A stretch of DNA of 64,000 bases from Cinclus cinclus. Lineage: Eukaryota > Chordata > Aves > Passeriformes > Cinclidae. Below the pieces are notes generated by a model that was given only the letters and a program-made list of their open reading frames with translations, was not told where the DNA came from and ran no database searches. This document shows positions 13,592-28,057 of the stretch, piece by piece. The stretch lies in contig NC_085071.1 of NCBI RefSeq assembly GCF_963662255.1, positions 3,994,701 to 4,058,700 on the forward strand. Direction: 5' to 3'. The position numbers were made by a program, and so were the translations under genes. Each line of letters opens with the position of its first letter. Position 1 is the first letter of the stretch.

Positions 13592-14616
13592 TAAGGGCTG
13601 GTCCCTGCTGGGAGATGCAGCGTTAAAATCTTGTCACCACTGAGATCCCTTCTAGCCCATCACCACGGGTTGGCTGCTTACTTTCATGCACTCGCAGTAT
13701 GAAAGAATTTTAAAATGGACTTTCTTTTGTGGTTTCAGAAATTTTGCAGCCTTTCCATCTCGTCAGCACCTCGTGGTGCATGAAGAGTCGTTCTGCTCTG
13801 TATCACTGTCCATTCACGCTCCTGTTTGGTCACTGCTCACACCTTCCCAGCCTCTCCTGGCTCCCACACCATTTTCCATTTCTGTCTCTCATCCCTCCAC
13901 CAGCAAAGCACAAACCCTTCCCTATATCAGAAGAAGGGAGAAGCTGTTGCTATGGATCACACAATGTGTCTGTTTACAAAATTAATATGCATCTAATTAT
14001 CATGTTTAAATCCTCTATGTTTAAAGGCAGAATTTGCATACATTTGCATGTCTTGTTAATTCCACAGGGCCTTTGATGAGACACAGTCCAGGGTTGCTCT
14101 CAATCCATGATCCCACCTTTTCAAATCAAAGCAAAGCACTTGCCCCGTCCTGCAGGCAGCTGCCCTCCATGACCACACACAGCCCTCCATGGAATATTTT
14201 GCACAAACACCATATCCAGGAAAGATTCTGCAGTTTGATGCTTATTTTTCATTATTTCCAGTTGAATTTATACCAGTGGGGATTTCAGAACCCTCCCTGC
14301 TGCCTTGGTCTGGGGGTCCATGTGACCCTCTCCCCCAAGGTCTGCTGTGCTACACCTTCCTGGGAGCATCCATCAGAAACCTTCCTCCCTCATCCACTGA
14401 CATTAGAGAGCCAAAGAAAAGACCAGATACAGAACTGGAGCAGGCAGATTTCATTAACCCTGACAGTACAACAAATCTACAATTTTCAGCATCCCTCAGG
14501 CACAGTGGGGACATTTAGAGCAGATTTCCTATGTTCACTCTGTCATATCCTAATTACACAGAGCAGCAGAGTGAGCTGGGCGTGAGTGCTGTGAGCACCT
14601 GCAGTGCTCACATTAG

Positions 14617-14700
14617 GAGCTTGGTTTTTTTCAGCTCATAATGGCCAGATCCAGCCTAAAATGTCCAGAGCTCACTTTCAAAGCATATTAAACGTGCATG
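14617..14700 (+). repeat. 80-bp dispersed direct duplication, copy 1
   Basis: The copy contains CAGCTCATAATGGCCAGATC, CAGCCTAAAATGTCCAGAGC and TCACTTTCAAAGCATATTAA. It matches 15102-15182 in the same orientation with scattered substitutions. The two copies are about 480 bp apart in the same intron. I do not recognise the sequence as a known transposon end. Confidence 0.85.
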
Positions 14701-15101
14701 GTGAGGCAGGTACATCCTCTGGTCCCTCCTCGGCTCAGGGTCAGACATTGTGGACATTGTGTTTTCCTCTCAGAGGACATGGAGGGCCCTCCCTGATCCA
14801 GATTGCAGCTGCAATTGCCCTCCTCCCTTGTCTGTGCCATTCCTCCTCACCCAAGGGTGTCAGAGATAACCAGGTGCTCTCAGCAGCACAGGACTCTCCT
14901 CTGGGAAAATGGACCCAAGGGAATCATGAGAAGGAAAATCCTGTGATGGCTGATAGAAAGCCCTTGGCTGTCTGTCCCTGTCATCCAGGCAGGGCACAGC
15001 TGAGTGGGCTCTGCTCCCACAGCACTGCTGGCTTCGATGGCACCAGGCACCAGACTGCTCCTGTGCCCTGCAGTGACAATTCAAACACAATTTTACATTT
15101 A

Positions 15102-15182
15102 CGAGCTTATTTTTCCCAGCTCATAATAGCCAGATCCAGCCCAAATTGTCCAGATCCCACTTTCAAAGCGTGCTAAATGTGC
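15102..15182 (+). repeat. 80-bp dispersed direct duplication, copy 2
   Basis: The copy contains CAGCTCATAATAGCCAGATC, CAGCCCAAATTGTCCAGATC and CCACTTTCAAAGCGTGCTAA. It pairs with 14617-14700. The divergence between copies suggests an old local duplication, or two insertions of a short unnamed repeat. Confidence 0.85.
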
Positions 15183-16191
15183 AAATTGTATCTGCGCACA
15201 AAACACTGCAGAAAGGCTGAAGGAAATGCTGGGGCAGGCCCTGATGTGAAATCCCTCAGTCACCACTTCACACAAACAGGGATGTCTGTCCGAGCACAGC
15301 CATGGCTTTTGGCTGATGTTGAGGGATGAAAACCTGAAGAACTGTGGCTTTGTCTCAGGTTTTATTCTGAAATGAGCCTCAGCATCTCCCTACGTTGCAT
15401 TAGTTATGATGTAATAGAACAATTTTTCCCTCTCAGGCTATTTTTGGACTAAATTCAACACATAAAATATTGCAATTACAGTTTCTTTTTCATGTTTTGC
15501 TCCTGACAGTTCTTCTGTCATCCTATTCTTTCAAAGAACACCGAGTATTCAGAGTAATTAAAATTCCGCAGGAATGGTCTTTTAACACATAGAGATGGAA
15601 AGCAAGAGATTTCACAGGAAAAATACTTATTGCGTTCAGAAGTAATGGAAACAATATCTGCTTTTGACCCCAGCAAGGCCTCTGAAATCCAATTCTCAGA
15701 AGAAAACTACAATCATAATAGAAAAGCCTTTATTCAGAAACATGAGTCTTCTGAACTAGGCACCAGAGCCCTCTGCTCATGCCATAACCATAGGTCAACG
15801 CCACTTAAAACAGACTCAGGAACTATTTAGAGGCAGGCAAAGGATGGATTTGGTCCATCTGTCATTTTAATCAGTCTTTCTTTGCTATTGATGGAACCCC
15901 TGCTCCCAGCCCCCAGCCCCAAGAGAGCCATCAACACTGGTGGTCCCCACAGCTCCGTGGGATGATGGTGCCAGGCTGGCCTGAGCTGCCACCTGTCCTC
16001 GGGCTCACACAGCCTCCAAACGACACCAAACCCCTTTGGTTGTGTGGCAGGGTGGGTGGGTTTAATCTTCATCCTAATTGCAGTGGGAACTGGGTCGTCC
16101 GTTGAAAATTTCTCTGGAGACGCAATTTAGACTCAAAAACATTTTGTGTTAGATCTTTTAAACTTCTTCAAAATGCTTCAATTTCCCTGCC

Positions 16192-16242
16192 AAAAAAAAA
16201 AAAAAGAAAAAGAAAAAAAAGGAAAAATAAAAAAAAAATAAG
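16192..16242. repeat. A-rich low-complexity tract
   Basis: About 50 bases consist almost entirely of A with scattered G and a few T, following CCTGCC. No retroposed gene or SINE body was recognised upstream of it, so a poly(A) tail origin is unproven. Confidence 0.85.
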
Positions 16243-17924
16243 CCAAAAGAGATGAGGAGAATGATCCTAGTTTGTGATGAAATATTTCTCAGAGCCCACT
16301 GTGCATGTGAGGATGAGGGAAGCCAGCCACGGAGAATCCTGAGCTCCCCCACTGATCTGAGCTCTGGATGTACGGGGTCAATGAGCTCCTTTCCCTCCTT
16401 CCTTCATTTCCTCTTGCTTCCACTAATGGTTTCTCTGCTCAAGCACTGGAGGCTGTTGCTGCTTTGCAGATTTCTGAATATTTCTCTGTCATTTGAGCTG
16501 CACCAGTCGGTTTTTGCTCAGACCTTGAAGTTCTCCAGCGTGTCATCTTGCCAGGCTCATTGATCTTACCCATTCCCTTTCTTTTTCATAGTCTTCCATT
16601 GGCAGCCCAAGAAAGTTTTAATCTAATTCCTGAACTCTGGCTTTATCTGACAGAAAGGACCAAGACACTGTCCTTTATCCACCTCTGGTCTGAATCTATA
16701 GCAAGTTCCAAGGAATAAGCAGCATATAAATCCAGGTCTGAGTTCAGCCTGGTTCTTGTTTCCTTGCTGATTTTCTCTGATTCAGAGAGCAGAGGAGGGT
16801 GAGCAGCAAGAACAGCCCAGCCATTACCTGGATGAACAGCAGCAATGTCAGGTGCAGCCTGAGCAAGACCTGTGGTTCCCCAAACCCAGCCCAGGGAATG
16901 GTCCCAGCTGCAGGAATGTGAGAGAAACCAGGGAGGAAAGGAGAGATCATCTGGACTGTACTTTGAAGGTGGAAAACAGAAGCAAAAAGTGGGACAGTTG
17001 TGCCCAGGGTAATCTTTTCTAAAGCCACCAGAGCTGTGGGCTGTGCCCTGTCCATCCTCAGGGAGGGTTTTCCCCATGGACCCTTCCCAGGCTTTGCACT
17101 GCTCTGGGACCACAGCTCCACACTGTGCCCAGGGTAGGTTTCTGTGCCAGGAGGTTCCTGGCAGAGAGCTGGGGCCCTTCTCCAAACATATCCAACTGTG
17201 TGAGTGAGGGGAACTGAGCCACGAACCATCTCCTTGGGTGGTGGCACATCTGGTGAGAATTACAGAGGGAAACATTTCCTGATACAAGCTGTGGGCTGGG
17301 CTTTGAGAAGGGGCTGTTGTGAATCTCCAGGGATTCCAGAAGGAAGTAGAGATGATAATTAATGCCTGGTTCAAAAGCAATTATACCAATCATGTTTTTA
17401 ATTTAATCTCTGCAAAATTTGGGACTCTCAGAAAATGTAAATAAACAGCTCTAAAAATATTAACATCTCTCCTGTTGAGCATCCTCCCCAGATCCTGGCT
17501 AAACGAGCTCATTCCCGGCAGTGCTTGCCTGCCAATCTTGGGCAGAATTTGCAGAGATATTCCTAGGAAATTCCCTCAGTCTTGCTCAACATCTCCGGAG
17601 CTATCCATGGAAATACATCCCCACTGGGAATAAGTTTCTCCCACTCCCCACCACAGGGCCAAGTGACACAACAACCCACAGTGAACTGTCACCACATTCC
17701 AGTGTCCTGCCAGTGCCCTGGCTGGGCCAAATTCTTGTTTGTCAGGACAGTGACCTAAAGCCCACCCTGATTCCCATGTGCATTGCTGGGAGAATCTCTT
17801 GAAATACCAGTTTGTCCCTGCTGTTGCTGCAGAATCACAGAGGCTTCTCCCCTCAGTCAATCAAAAATGCCATTTTCCCCTGTATTTTTGAACTGTTACA
17901 TATAAGAGGTTATGCATCTGGGCC

Positions 17925-18084
17925 CCATCCCATCCCATTATCCCATCCCGTCCCATCCCATCCCATCCCATCCCATCCCATCCCATCCCATCCCATCCCA
18001 TCCCATCCCATCCCATCCCATCCCATCCCATCCCATCCCATTATCCCATCCCATCCCATCCCATCCCATCCCATCCCATCCCAC
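17925..18084. repeat. CCCAT pentanucleotide microsatellite
   Basis: About 30 near-perfect CCCAT units fill the interval, with two interruptions reading ATTATCCCAT and one CCCGT. The tract lies in a GRIK3 intron about 310 bp before a solo LTR. Because five is not a multiple of three it produces long repetitive frames (PSHPI-type) that are not genes. Confidence 0.95.
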
Positions 18085-18395
18085 TTTCACGTGCTCCGGG
18101 TGCTGTTGTAGGACACAATATTGAAGAGATGATCCAAAGGCTCTGGGGAAGCCACACGGGACACCTTAGGAGGATTTGGCTTCCCAGATCTCTGCTTTCC
18201 AGCATGCAGGACACAGCCTTACAGCTCTGTGGGTGACTTGGGCTGAATTTGCCTTTTTCTCTATAAAGCTGTGCACCAGAGGGTCAGCAGCCCCTGCACA
18301 GCAGCACCAGAGCCATTGAGACTCCTTTTCTCCATTTCACCCCGTGTTTAGTGTCACCCCAGTTTAGGGTCATGTCCTGCCACAACCCAAGTAAC

Positions 18396-18830
18396 TGATG
18401 TCTTAAGATTTTAGGTATTACGTTTTTCAAATCCTGTACTGCATTAGTGCATTACTCTAAAATCCATATAAAGTGTTGGTTACTGCCCTCACATTTTGGT
18501 CAGACAAAACAATCCCTCTAGGCCTAGATCCAAGGACACCCTCTAGCTCAGGCCCCAAAAAGTGTAAACAAAAGTGAGTTGTGGGGGAGCAAACTGGGGA
18601 AATATGACTTCATTACCTGAAACTGTAATTGGAGGATTAACCCCTAATAAGTAAATGGATCAAACTTAGATCTGTCTGAAAAAACTCATGACCACCATCC
18701 ATCCATCTTGGGTGTAGCCTCTGACTTTTGACTGCCCAAGGTGTATCTATTGAAAGCCTTTAATAAATATCTCCTCTTATTCTCTTAATCCTGTCTAGCC
18801 TCTGTTTTAGGCAGCCACTCCAAGGTACCA
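18396..18830 (+). mobile_element. Solo LTR of an endogenous retrovirus, sense to GRIK3 (LTR family A, copy 1)
   Basis: The element is about 435 bp, beginning TGATGTCTTAAGATTTTAG and ending GGCAGCCACTCCAAGGTACCA. It is flanked on both sides by the 4-bp direct repeat TAAC (18392-18395 and 18831-18834). It is homologous along its length, in the opposite orientation, to 29193-29640 and 57486-57939. A TATA-like CCATATAAAG lies near 18470, and AATAAA is at 18762-18767, near the 3' end as expected for an LTR. No internal retroviral gene is present, so this is a solo LTR left by recombination. The 3' end is only 31 bp from the GRIK3 pore-loop exon. A 4-bp duplication fits gammaretrovirus-like (ERV1) elements, but class assignment is inference. 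Confidence 0.85.
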
Positions 18831-18861
18831 TAACAAGCTCCTGTTCCCATGTGTGCTGCAG

Positions 18862-18980
18862 GTTCAGCCCCTACGAGTGGTACGATGCCCACCCCTGCAA
18901 CCCGGGCTCAGACATTGTGGAGAACAACTTCACCCTCTTGAACAGCTTCTGGTTCGGGATGGGAGCACTGATGCAGCAAG
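18862..18980 (+). CDS. GRIK3: GRIK3 coding exon (M1-M2 linker and pore loop)
   Basis: The exon is 119 nt; it completes a split Arg codon and ends in a split Gly codon. It encodes [20 protein letters not shown], then [19 protein letters not shown]. This is the cytoplasmic linker and the re-entrant M2 loop that lines the cation pore. The Q/R position in this family is the first Q of MQQG; here it is CAG at 18974-18976, so the genome encodes unedited Gln, giving a calcium-permeable, polyamine-sensitive pore by family knowledge. The acceptor is GTGTGCTGCAG and the donor GTAAGG. The upstream solo LTR leaves only 31 bp of unique DNA before the exon. Confidence 0.97.
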
Positions 18981-21200
<2,220 letters not shown>

Positions 21201-24200
21201 TGAGTGCCACCAAGGCTAAATCCCCCTCCCTGCTGTTAACTGAAGTCACAGTTACAAAACTGAACTGATGTTACAGTTTTGCAGGCTCTACCTAATCTTG
21301 GCTCTGACACCCTAAAACGTAGCATGTGCCAAAGTGCAGCTTGTATTAAAGCTCTGCAGAAAAATCTTGCATTCCCTGAAGCATCTTCCCAATTTCCACA
21401 TCTGACCCATCCAGCTTCTTCCTTGCCCCTGCCAGCACAGCCCCATGGAGCCCCCAGGCTGATCCAGCCAGCCTCAGGGACAGAGGAGAGCCCAGATCAA
21501 ACCCACAGCTGGACAGATGTTGCAAAGTGCCCTCCCTGACCAGTATTTTTTACAGCTGAAATACCTTTCTTGTCCTTCAGGTATTCATATCAATGTAATC
21601 CAGTTTTATTAACCTCTGAGTTCCAGGGCAAGGTAACGCTACCAGTGCATCACAATCCAATTGCATTAATTTCTTCTATTTAAAGTATAATTAAATTCAG
21701 GAGTCAGTCAGATTCCACCGTGGCCTCAAAAATAGAAAGAAACTGAGAGATGTAAAATGACCTTTAAAACCACTGCTGGCCTGTAAAAACCCAGTTTAGA
21801 AGAGAGAGAATAAAGGGATAGAAATGAGGGGTGATTAAGGAATTATCACCCTGGCAAGGAAAGAGGCCCAATATAAGATCCCAGGCTTTGGCTCAGGAAT
21901 GGGAGCTGGCTCTACCCCACCTCTGGCTCCTTCCCCCTTCACCACCCTAATGCAGAAGGAAATGCACGTGACTAACAGAGTTCAGGCTTTACCAAGCAGG
22001 TTGTGCCTGGTGCTGAAAGATTTGAGCAGGCCCAGGGTGATGGCAGCTTGACAAGGCCTCGGTGGTTTAATTGGCAAGACTCATTAAAGGAATCCAATAT
22101 GCTGGATTTTAATAATAGAGAGAGTATTGTTCCCGTGGAACTTCTCTTGGCTCTGATCTGGCTGAGAAGCCACATTCCTCCCTGAATCTGTGTCCTGACT
22201 CTGACAGGCAGCAGCAGAGGTTGATAAAGAACCACAAAGGGGTTGGTTTGATCTTTAATGATTCTGGGAATGCCCAGTTTGCCTCCTGCCATGGAGCTGG
22301 TCCGTGCAGTTCTGTCCATGGCACAGCCAGATGCACGGTGGTGTCTTCCAAAGCCATATAAACCTGGAACAGCCAGCAGAGAAAGGCAGGCTGTAACTGT
22401 GTGCTTTAACTGCTCTTTCCAGTACGAGTTTTATGTGGGAATAAAAGGAAACTGTCTCTTTTAACAATCATCAGGACACAGTATATTTATTGCTTCATAT
22501 CATTATCCATCAGAATCGTACTTCAGGCTTCTAACGGCCTTGGCATGGTTTATTGATGCAGCGTATTTTCCTTTTCCTTTTTATTATCACTGTTGTATGG
22601 AGATGAATTCTCAGGAATGTCCCTCCTGACAAGCATTTCCATTACTGGAGCAGTGGGAGCGCCCACGTGGGATGCTCTGCTCACTTGTCCTTGGTGTACA
22701 GGGGGACATGGCAGGGACAGGATTCCTCCCAGCTCCAGCAAGGTCCTGGGCTGGGCAATTCCTGTGCTAGTTTTGATTCAGCTGCTCTGTCACTGCCACC
22801 TCCCTGGGGACACCTACAAGAGCACAGAGCTCCAGGTGTCAGCTGAGGATCCCCACTCCCTCAGATGGGTGGCACTGGAAGAACAGCACACGGATTGCCT
22901 CCCCTTCCTCCGCTCTGCTCCGGGGGGCAGCAGCAGGGACAGCCCACGCTCCAGAAGCATTCCAGCAGATCTGAACACACAGTTACTGCTGGGACAAAAG
23001 GCTGATGGCAGCACACGAATCGGGATCTCACCTGCTCTGTGGATTACCTGCTATGCTTGGCCCAAATTGCTGCCTGGCTCCTTGTATGGCTGCTTCCCAA
23101 AGTCATTCTCCTCATAGCAGGGTCTCGCTCCTTCATTTCTCCCTGTTAAATCAGCTGCAAGCTGCACACACCAAACAAAGCTGAGCACACCTTGCGGCCC
23201 CTCTGCCAGTGCCCATCCTGTCCATGCTGGATCCCCCCAGGGATGCAGGAGGAGAGCACCACCCCAGGGCTGATCTTAGGGAGCAATGGGCAATGGGAGG
23301 TCGAGGAAGGCAGACGCCTTGCACGCTGTTCCATGAGATTGTTCCCAAAGTACTGAGCAGTTCTGTCTGTGCTCAGGCTTCCTGAGAGCTTGTGCAGAGC
23401 TCACCAGGGACACTGCACAAGTCACAATGGAACCAAGACCCTTCTGGGATGGCCCCACAGCAAGGGATGCTGCTCCCACAGATGATGGCCCCATGCAGCA
23501 GAGCAAACCAGCCACAGCAAATGGGAAGAAGAGAGGGTCTTACCAACCGTACTGGCAGATTTTGACTTCATGAAAAGAACTTTTGAGAAGTTGTTTACTC
23601 CCTGGCAACGCAGATTGAGTTACAGGAATAAACACGGATCAATTAATTTAGGAACAGCATCTACAGTTCATTATAACTCATAAATCCTTCCCATCCTGCA
23701 GAGGATGCTGCCTCTCTGAATGGAAGGTCAGGTCTCACGAGCACTTTGGAGTCCAGGTGTGAGTGTGTGTATGTGTGTACACAGATACTCACTCATACAG
23801 AATTGTTAAATCCTCTACACTAAGTATCTTCAGTTGGTGGAAATCAATTTATTTTTTCATACAGCCTGGAATTGAAAATCTTAAGCCTGAAAGTTCCTTT
23901 CTTGCCAATTTGGCAGATAAAAAAGCGTATATGTCTTGGCAAGATGCCTCGCAGGGGCTCCTCTAAACGATTCCATTAATTGATTTGGGTGACTGGCCCT
24001 GCAGAACTGCTTATTAAAGGTGGCTTCTGAGCTGTGACTCTGAAGAATGAACTCGGAGGCGTTCTCGGTGTCGCTGCGTTTGGAGGGGCTGGCACTCAGC
24101 TTTCACACACACATCTCATTTAGCACTAACACAGGGTGATTAACATGCAGAGCACAGCAGACCAGATTCTGGTGCTATTTATCCTCGACAAATCAAGGAG

Positions 24201-26736
24201 AAGCTCCACTCTCGTGAGTTGGAGGGAGAGATGTGGGCAGGAGTGAGACTCGACCCTGCCGTGTGAGCCACTGCTGCAAAACCAGCCCTTGATAATTAGC
24301 AATATCTCCATCATTCCTAATGTCCTGGAGCTCCTAACATGGGAAATTCTCTGCCAGGAAGAAGCCAGTGTCAGACCATTTATCTTCATGCTCCAGAGCA
24401 CCCAAGCAGCTCCTCCTCATCTACTTTTGGCAGCAAAGTCGTCACTGAGGGGGACCTGGGGACCCTCTGGAGGATGTGGGGGCACAGGAGGATCCCTTTA
24501 CCTGCAACCATCTGAGATGTGCTTCCTCTAAGAAGCCCATAAAAGCAAACGGTGAATCTCTTGAGAAGAAATTTGCACCCAGCCACAGCACAGCAAATAC
24601 CAGATCAGACCAGTAACTAACCCCAGCAAGGATTTTTTAAGGTAAATGATGGTAAAATCAGGGGTCCATCAAAATACAATGTACACACAAATAGAGAATA
24701 CAAAAAAAAAACAACCAGCAAAATAAAGAAATACGGTTTAAGGCATACTTTATTACTAAATTACTACTAAGATGGTTTTGCTGATTTCTATGGTGTGATC
24801 CTGGCTGACAACATCCAAATTCCCATCAATAAGCAATGCCTTTGCAGTGTGGCCCAAGTATTTGAGAAGAGGAAGGGGAGAAATTAACTTTTCCTTGAAG
24901 TACAAAACATGTTCTGTGGCTTAATTGGGTGTGAGCTGTGAGCTGGCTCCTGCCCTCCCTGCTGCTGCGATTTGGGATCAATGACTGACATCGCTCTCAC
25001 AGCTGCTTCCAGGTTTTTAGCAAACCATCAGCCTGTGAGGGCCGTGCTGGGAATTAGAGCTGGGGAATTTTCCCTTGGAAAAGTAGTGTTCTTATTATGT
25101 TTTAGAGCCTGAGACTGCCCTGACCAGGGCTGGGTGTGAGCTGCCCTGCCCTCCCTCCTGGAGGGACCCCCAGCTCATCTTCCCTGCCGGGGCTCAGACC
25201 TGTGCCCTGACCTCTGTTCCTGCTGCTCATGAGGCACAAATGAGCAGTGACCAGCAGCTCCATCCTCGTGGCCAGCCCTTGCCCAGCTGTGCCCCAGCTG
25301 GAACCGTGCTGCACCCCCGGCAGGGCTGGGGCTGGGCTCACAGCAGCACAGCCAGCGCTGACAAATCTGGGCTCTTCCTGGCATCCCAAACACAATTAAG
25401 TGCCTTCAAGTTGGTCAGGAGCAGTGATTTAAGAGGAGAAATGTGGTTTTTCTCTTCCAGGGAGCCTTGTCTCATGTAATTTCTGTTGCCTGAAGAGGTC
25501 CAGTGCCTCATGCAAGTCCCATTTGCTTCACTAAATGCAGCCTATTGATTTTTTGCCAGTTTATTTTGCTCTGTGCTCTAAACTGGGAGAACACTGATGT
25601 TAAAAACTCTCTGTCAACACCCAAGGAGCATTAAATGCAGGAAGAGAAGAAGAGAGAGGGAGAGCCAAGGAACCCAGAGGCCTCTGATGTGAACTATATA
25701 AATGTTAAACAAGTCCTTATCAGCCAGCTGAGCACACGATTCATTTCAATTACCCATTGTAATGTACAGATATTTAATAATCCTTTTGGAGTCTACATTT
25801 CTTGCTGCTCTTTGAGGTTTGATAGATGCCACAAATCTACCTTACAGGCACTGGTCCAGATTTTCAAGCGAGGGAGATTATCCTGCCTCTTGAATGAAGT
25901 TTGCTCCAGCACATCCACTGCTGAGCATTCATCAAGTGGATTATAACGAGCACAAGGTTTAATGGAGAAGAAGTGAATCCCTGGGTATTTCAGCCAGGAG
26001 AAGGGCCCCACAGGGTTAAAGGCAGAGGAACAGTCTTTGTTTGAACAGCACTTCATTACCCAGCTTTGGGGTGACGAGCTTTTGTTTAACTTTTGCTAAA
26101 CATGCAGGAATAAAGGAGGTGGATGGGTAAAGCATTTGGAATACCAAGCATTACAAGGGACTTTCAGCTACCTCACCGTAATTTATTGTGGCTGTATCAG
26201 AAGAACCTGTGCTGGCATTATTTGGGTGATACTGAAAAAATGAGGGGGAGCCGTGGCAGCAGCAGTTGGGCTGGGCTGGGGCTCCATCTCCTGCTTCCTC
26301 ATGGAAGGACAGAGACCTGTGGAGAGATAAACGACAGAGCTGAAGTCACAGCTCTGCTGCAGCGACTCCTGGTGCAGCAGCTGCTGAGAGGCCACCCTTG
26401 TTCCAGGCACAGCACAGGGACTTACCTGCCCTCTGATTTATCCAGGCTCACCGAGGAGCACAGTGGAGGAGGAGGTTTGGCTGGCTAAGCTGCCTCTTAC
26501 CAATAAGAAGGTGAAAACAGATCTAGGAAAAACAAGAAATTGGGCAGAAAAGAAGAATGGTGAATAAAGGAGCCGGCAGCAGTGGGAGCACAAGCCTCAA
26601 CACCAAAGTGCTGTTCCAGGGCTGGTCTGAGGGAAAAGCACTGACCCATGGGAGCACTGGGACCAGCAAAGGGGTAAGAGGACACAGCTCTGCCCATCTG
26701 GGAAATCTTCCTAAACTAAAGCCAGTTCTGACCAGC

Positions 26737-26840
26737 AGTCCAGTCTAGTGGAAGTCCCTTCCCATGGCAGGGGGAGGAACAGGATGAACTTCAAGGTCTT
26801 TCCCAACCCAAACCATTCTGGGATTCTGTGATTCTCTGAC
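26737..26840 (+). mobile_element. CR1 LINE 3' fragment
   Basis: The fragment reads through the typical CR1 3' block: CCCATGGCAGGGGGAGGAAC, GATGAACTTCAAGGTCTTTC and CAACCCAAACCATTCTGGGA, and ends in the family's ATTCTGTGATTCT tail repeats. It is 5'-truncated to about 100 bp, as most CR1 copies are, and lies in a GRIK3 intron in the sense direction. Confidence 0.9.
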
Positions 26841-27607
26841 TCTTGTGATGACTGACAGAGACAACTCAGAAGGTGCTTGTAGATAAATGGTACTTTTCAA
26901 ATGTTATGGCAAGATGTAAAATAACCATATTTCTTCTCGCTCAACACATTTTCTTGAAGAAAAAAAAATCATTCACATGAATAGCAAGCTAGAAAACATA
27001 TTCCTTCCTTTGCAACAGAATGTCTGCTGATAGTGAAAGAATATCCATGTTTATTTTTAGCCGTAAGACAATCTTCTTGAATATCTCTGTGCTTCTGTTT
27101 ACGTGGGTACGTTAAATCTGTTTGGCAATTGCACATATCTCAGAGGAGACATGTTTCCTTGCCATGCTTGAGGAAAGACAAAAAATATCATAGAGTGTGT
27201 GTGTAGAGAAAACCACATCCTCCAAAACTCTCTTTGTTCTCTCTGCTCGCAAAAACATTACAGGGTAAACAAATCCTGGTTAGGAAGTGAACACATTTAG
27301 GCAGATCTGCCAATGGCCTGGGAGATGAGGGGGCCTGCAGGGTTTTGGGCAGGGTCTCAGTTCCACCTCAGGACCTGAAGCACATGCACAGTGAGATGTT
27401 TGCTGCAACCCCTGCCTCTCTTTAAGGCAACATAAATCCAAACAATGTTGGGCAGTGAAGGCATTTAAGACATAGTCAAATTCATGACTCATGCAAGGGT
27501 TGCTCCGTTGTGTGATCTGTTCTCAACTGTTATTATTATTATTATTAATAACTAAATAGATACCAGCTTTCATCAAATAGAGAATTCATTCTTATTTTGG
27601 GGCTGGT

Positions 27608-27617
27608 GGGGGGGGGG
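27608..27617 (+). repeat. Ten-base G run next to a splice acceptor
   Basis: Ten consecutive G follow GGCTGGT and precede TGTATCATTTTTCCAG. It lies where a pyrimidine tract would normally extend, so the acceptor's pyrimidine stretch is short (CATTTTTCC). Confidence 0.9.
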
Positions 27618-27633
27618 TGTATCATTTTTCCAG

Positions 27634-27856
27634 AAATCCAAAATTTCCACATTTGAAAAAATGTGGGCTTTCATGAGCAGCAAACCCACGGCGCTGGTAA
27701 AAAACAACGAGGAGGGGATCCAGCGAACCCTGACCGCCGATTACGCGCTGCTGATGGAGTCCACCACCATCGAGTACATCACCCAGAGGAACTGCAACCT
27801 CACCCAGATCGGGGGGCTCATCGACACCAAAGGCTATGGGATTGGGACACCCATGG
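27634..27856 (+). CDS. GRIK3: GRIK3 coding exon (S2 ligand-binding lobe)
   Basis: The exon is 223 nt, phase 0 in, phase 1 out. It encodes [20 protein letters not shown], then [20 protein letters not shown], then [20 protein letters not shown] and [14 protein letters not shown]. The glutamate alpha-amino-binding Glu is the E of LLMESTT (GAG, 27757-27759). The Cys of RNCNLT (TGC, 27793-27795) is one half of the conserved S2 disulfide; its partner is in the next exon. NLT is a glycosylation sequon. The first nine codons precede the first ATG at 27661, so an ATG-based prediction would miss them; the acceptor TTTTTCCAG and continuity with FFK of the preceding exon define the true start. Confidence 0.97.
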
Positions 27857-28057
27857 GTAAGTGACAGTTCTGCAGGGACTCCGAGCAGGGCTGGTTACCA
27901 CAAACTCAACAGAGCAGCAAATTTCCAAATACCAAACTTTAAACTGTCTGCCTGTTGAAGAGAGGTCTGAACTGCTCTGCTCAACACAGGCACCTTCCCT
28001 GCTCGGTGGGATTTTGTCCCGCTTTCCCTCTGTGTGTAACTGTGTTCCCATCCCCAG
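27857..28057 (+). other. GRIK3: Short GRIK3 intron
   Basis: This 201-bp intron has donor GTAAGT and acceptor CATCCCCAG. It is the shortest in the window and carries no repeat. Confidence 0.92.

Noticed and set aside
16643..17380. 245-codon minus-strand open frame
   Set aside because: No recognised domain, overlapping alternative long frames, and no splice or promoter context; likely chance in an intron.
17912..18124. Plus-strand frame rich in HPIPS repeats
   Set aside because: Translation of the CCCAT pentamer microsatellite.
18396..18830. Family A repeats considered as DNA transposons because of inverted ends
   Set aside because: TG...CA ends, 4-bp rather than TA or 8-bp duplications, and an AATAAA near one end fit solo LTRs better; no transposase remnant is visible.
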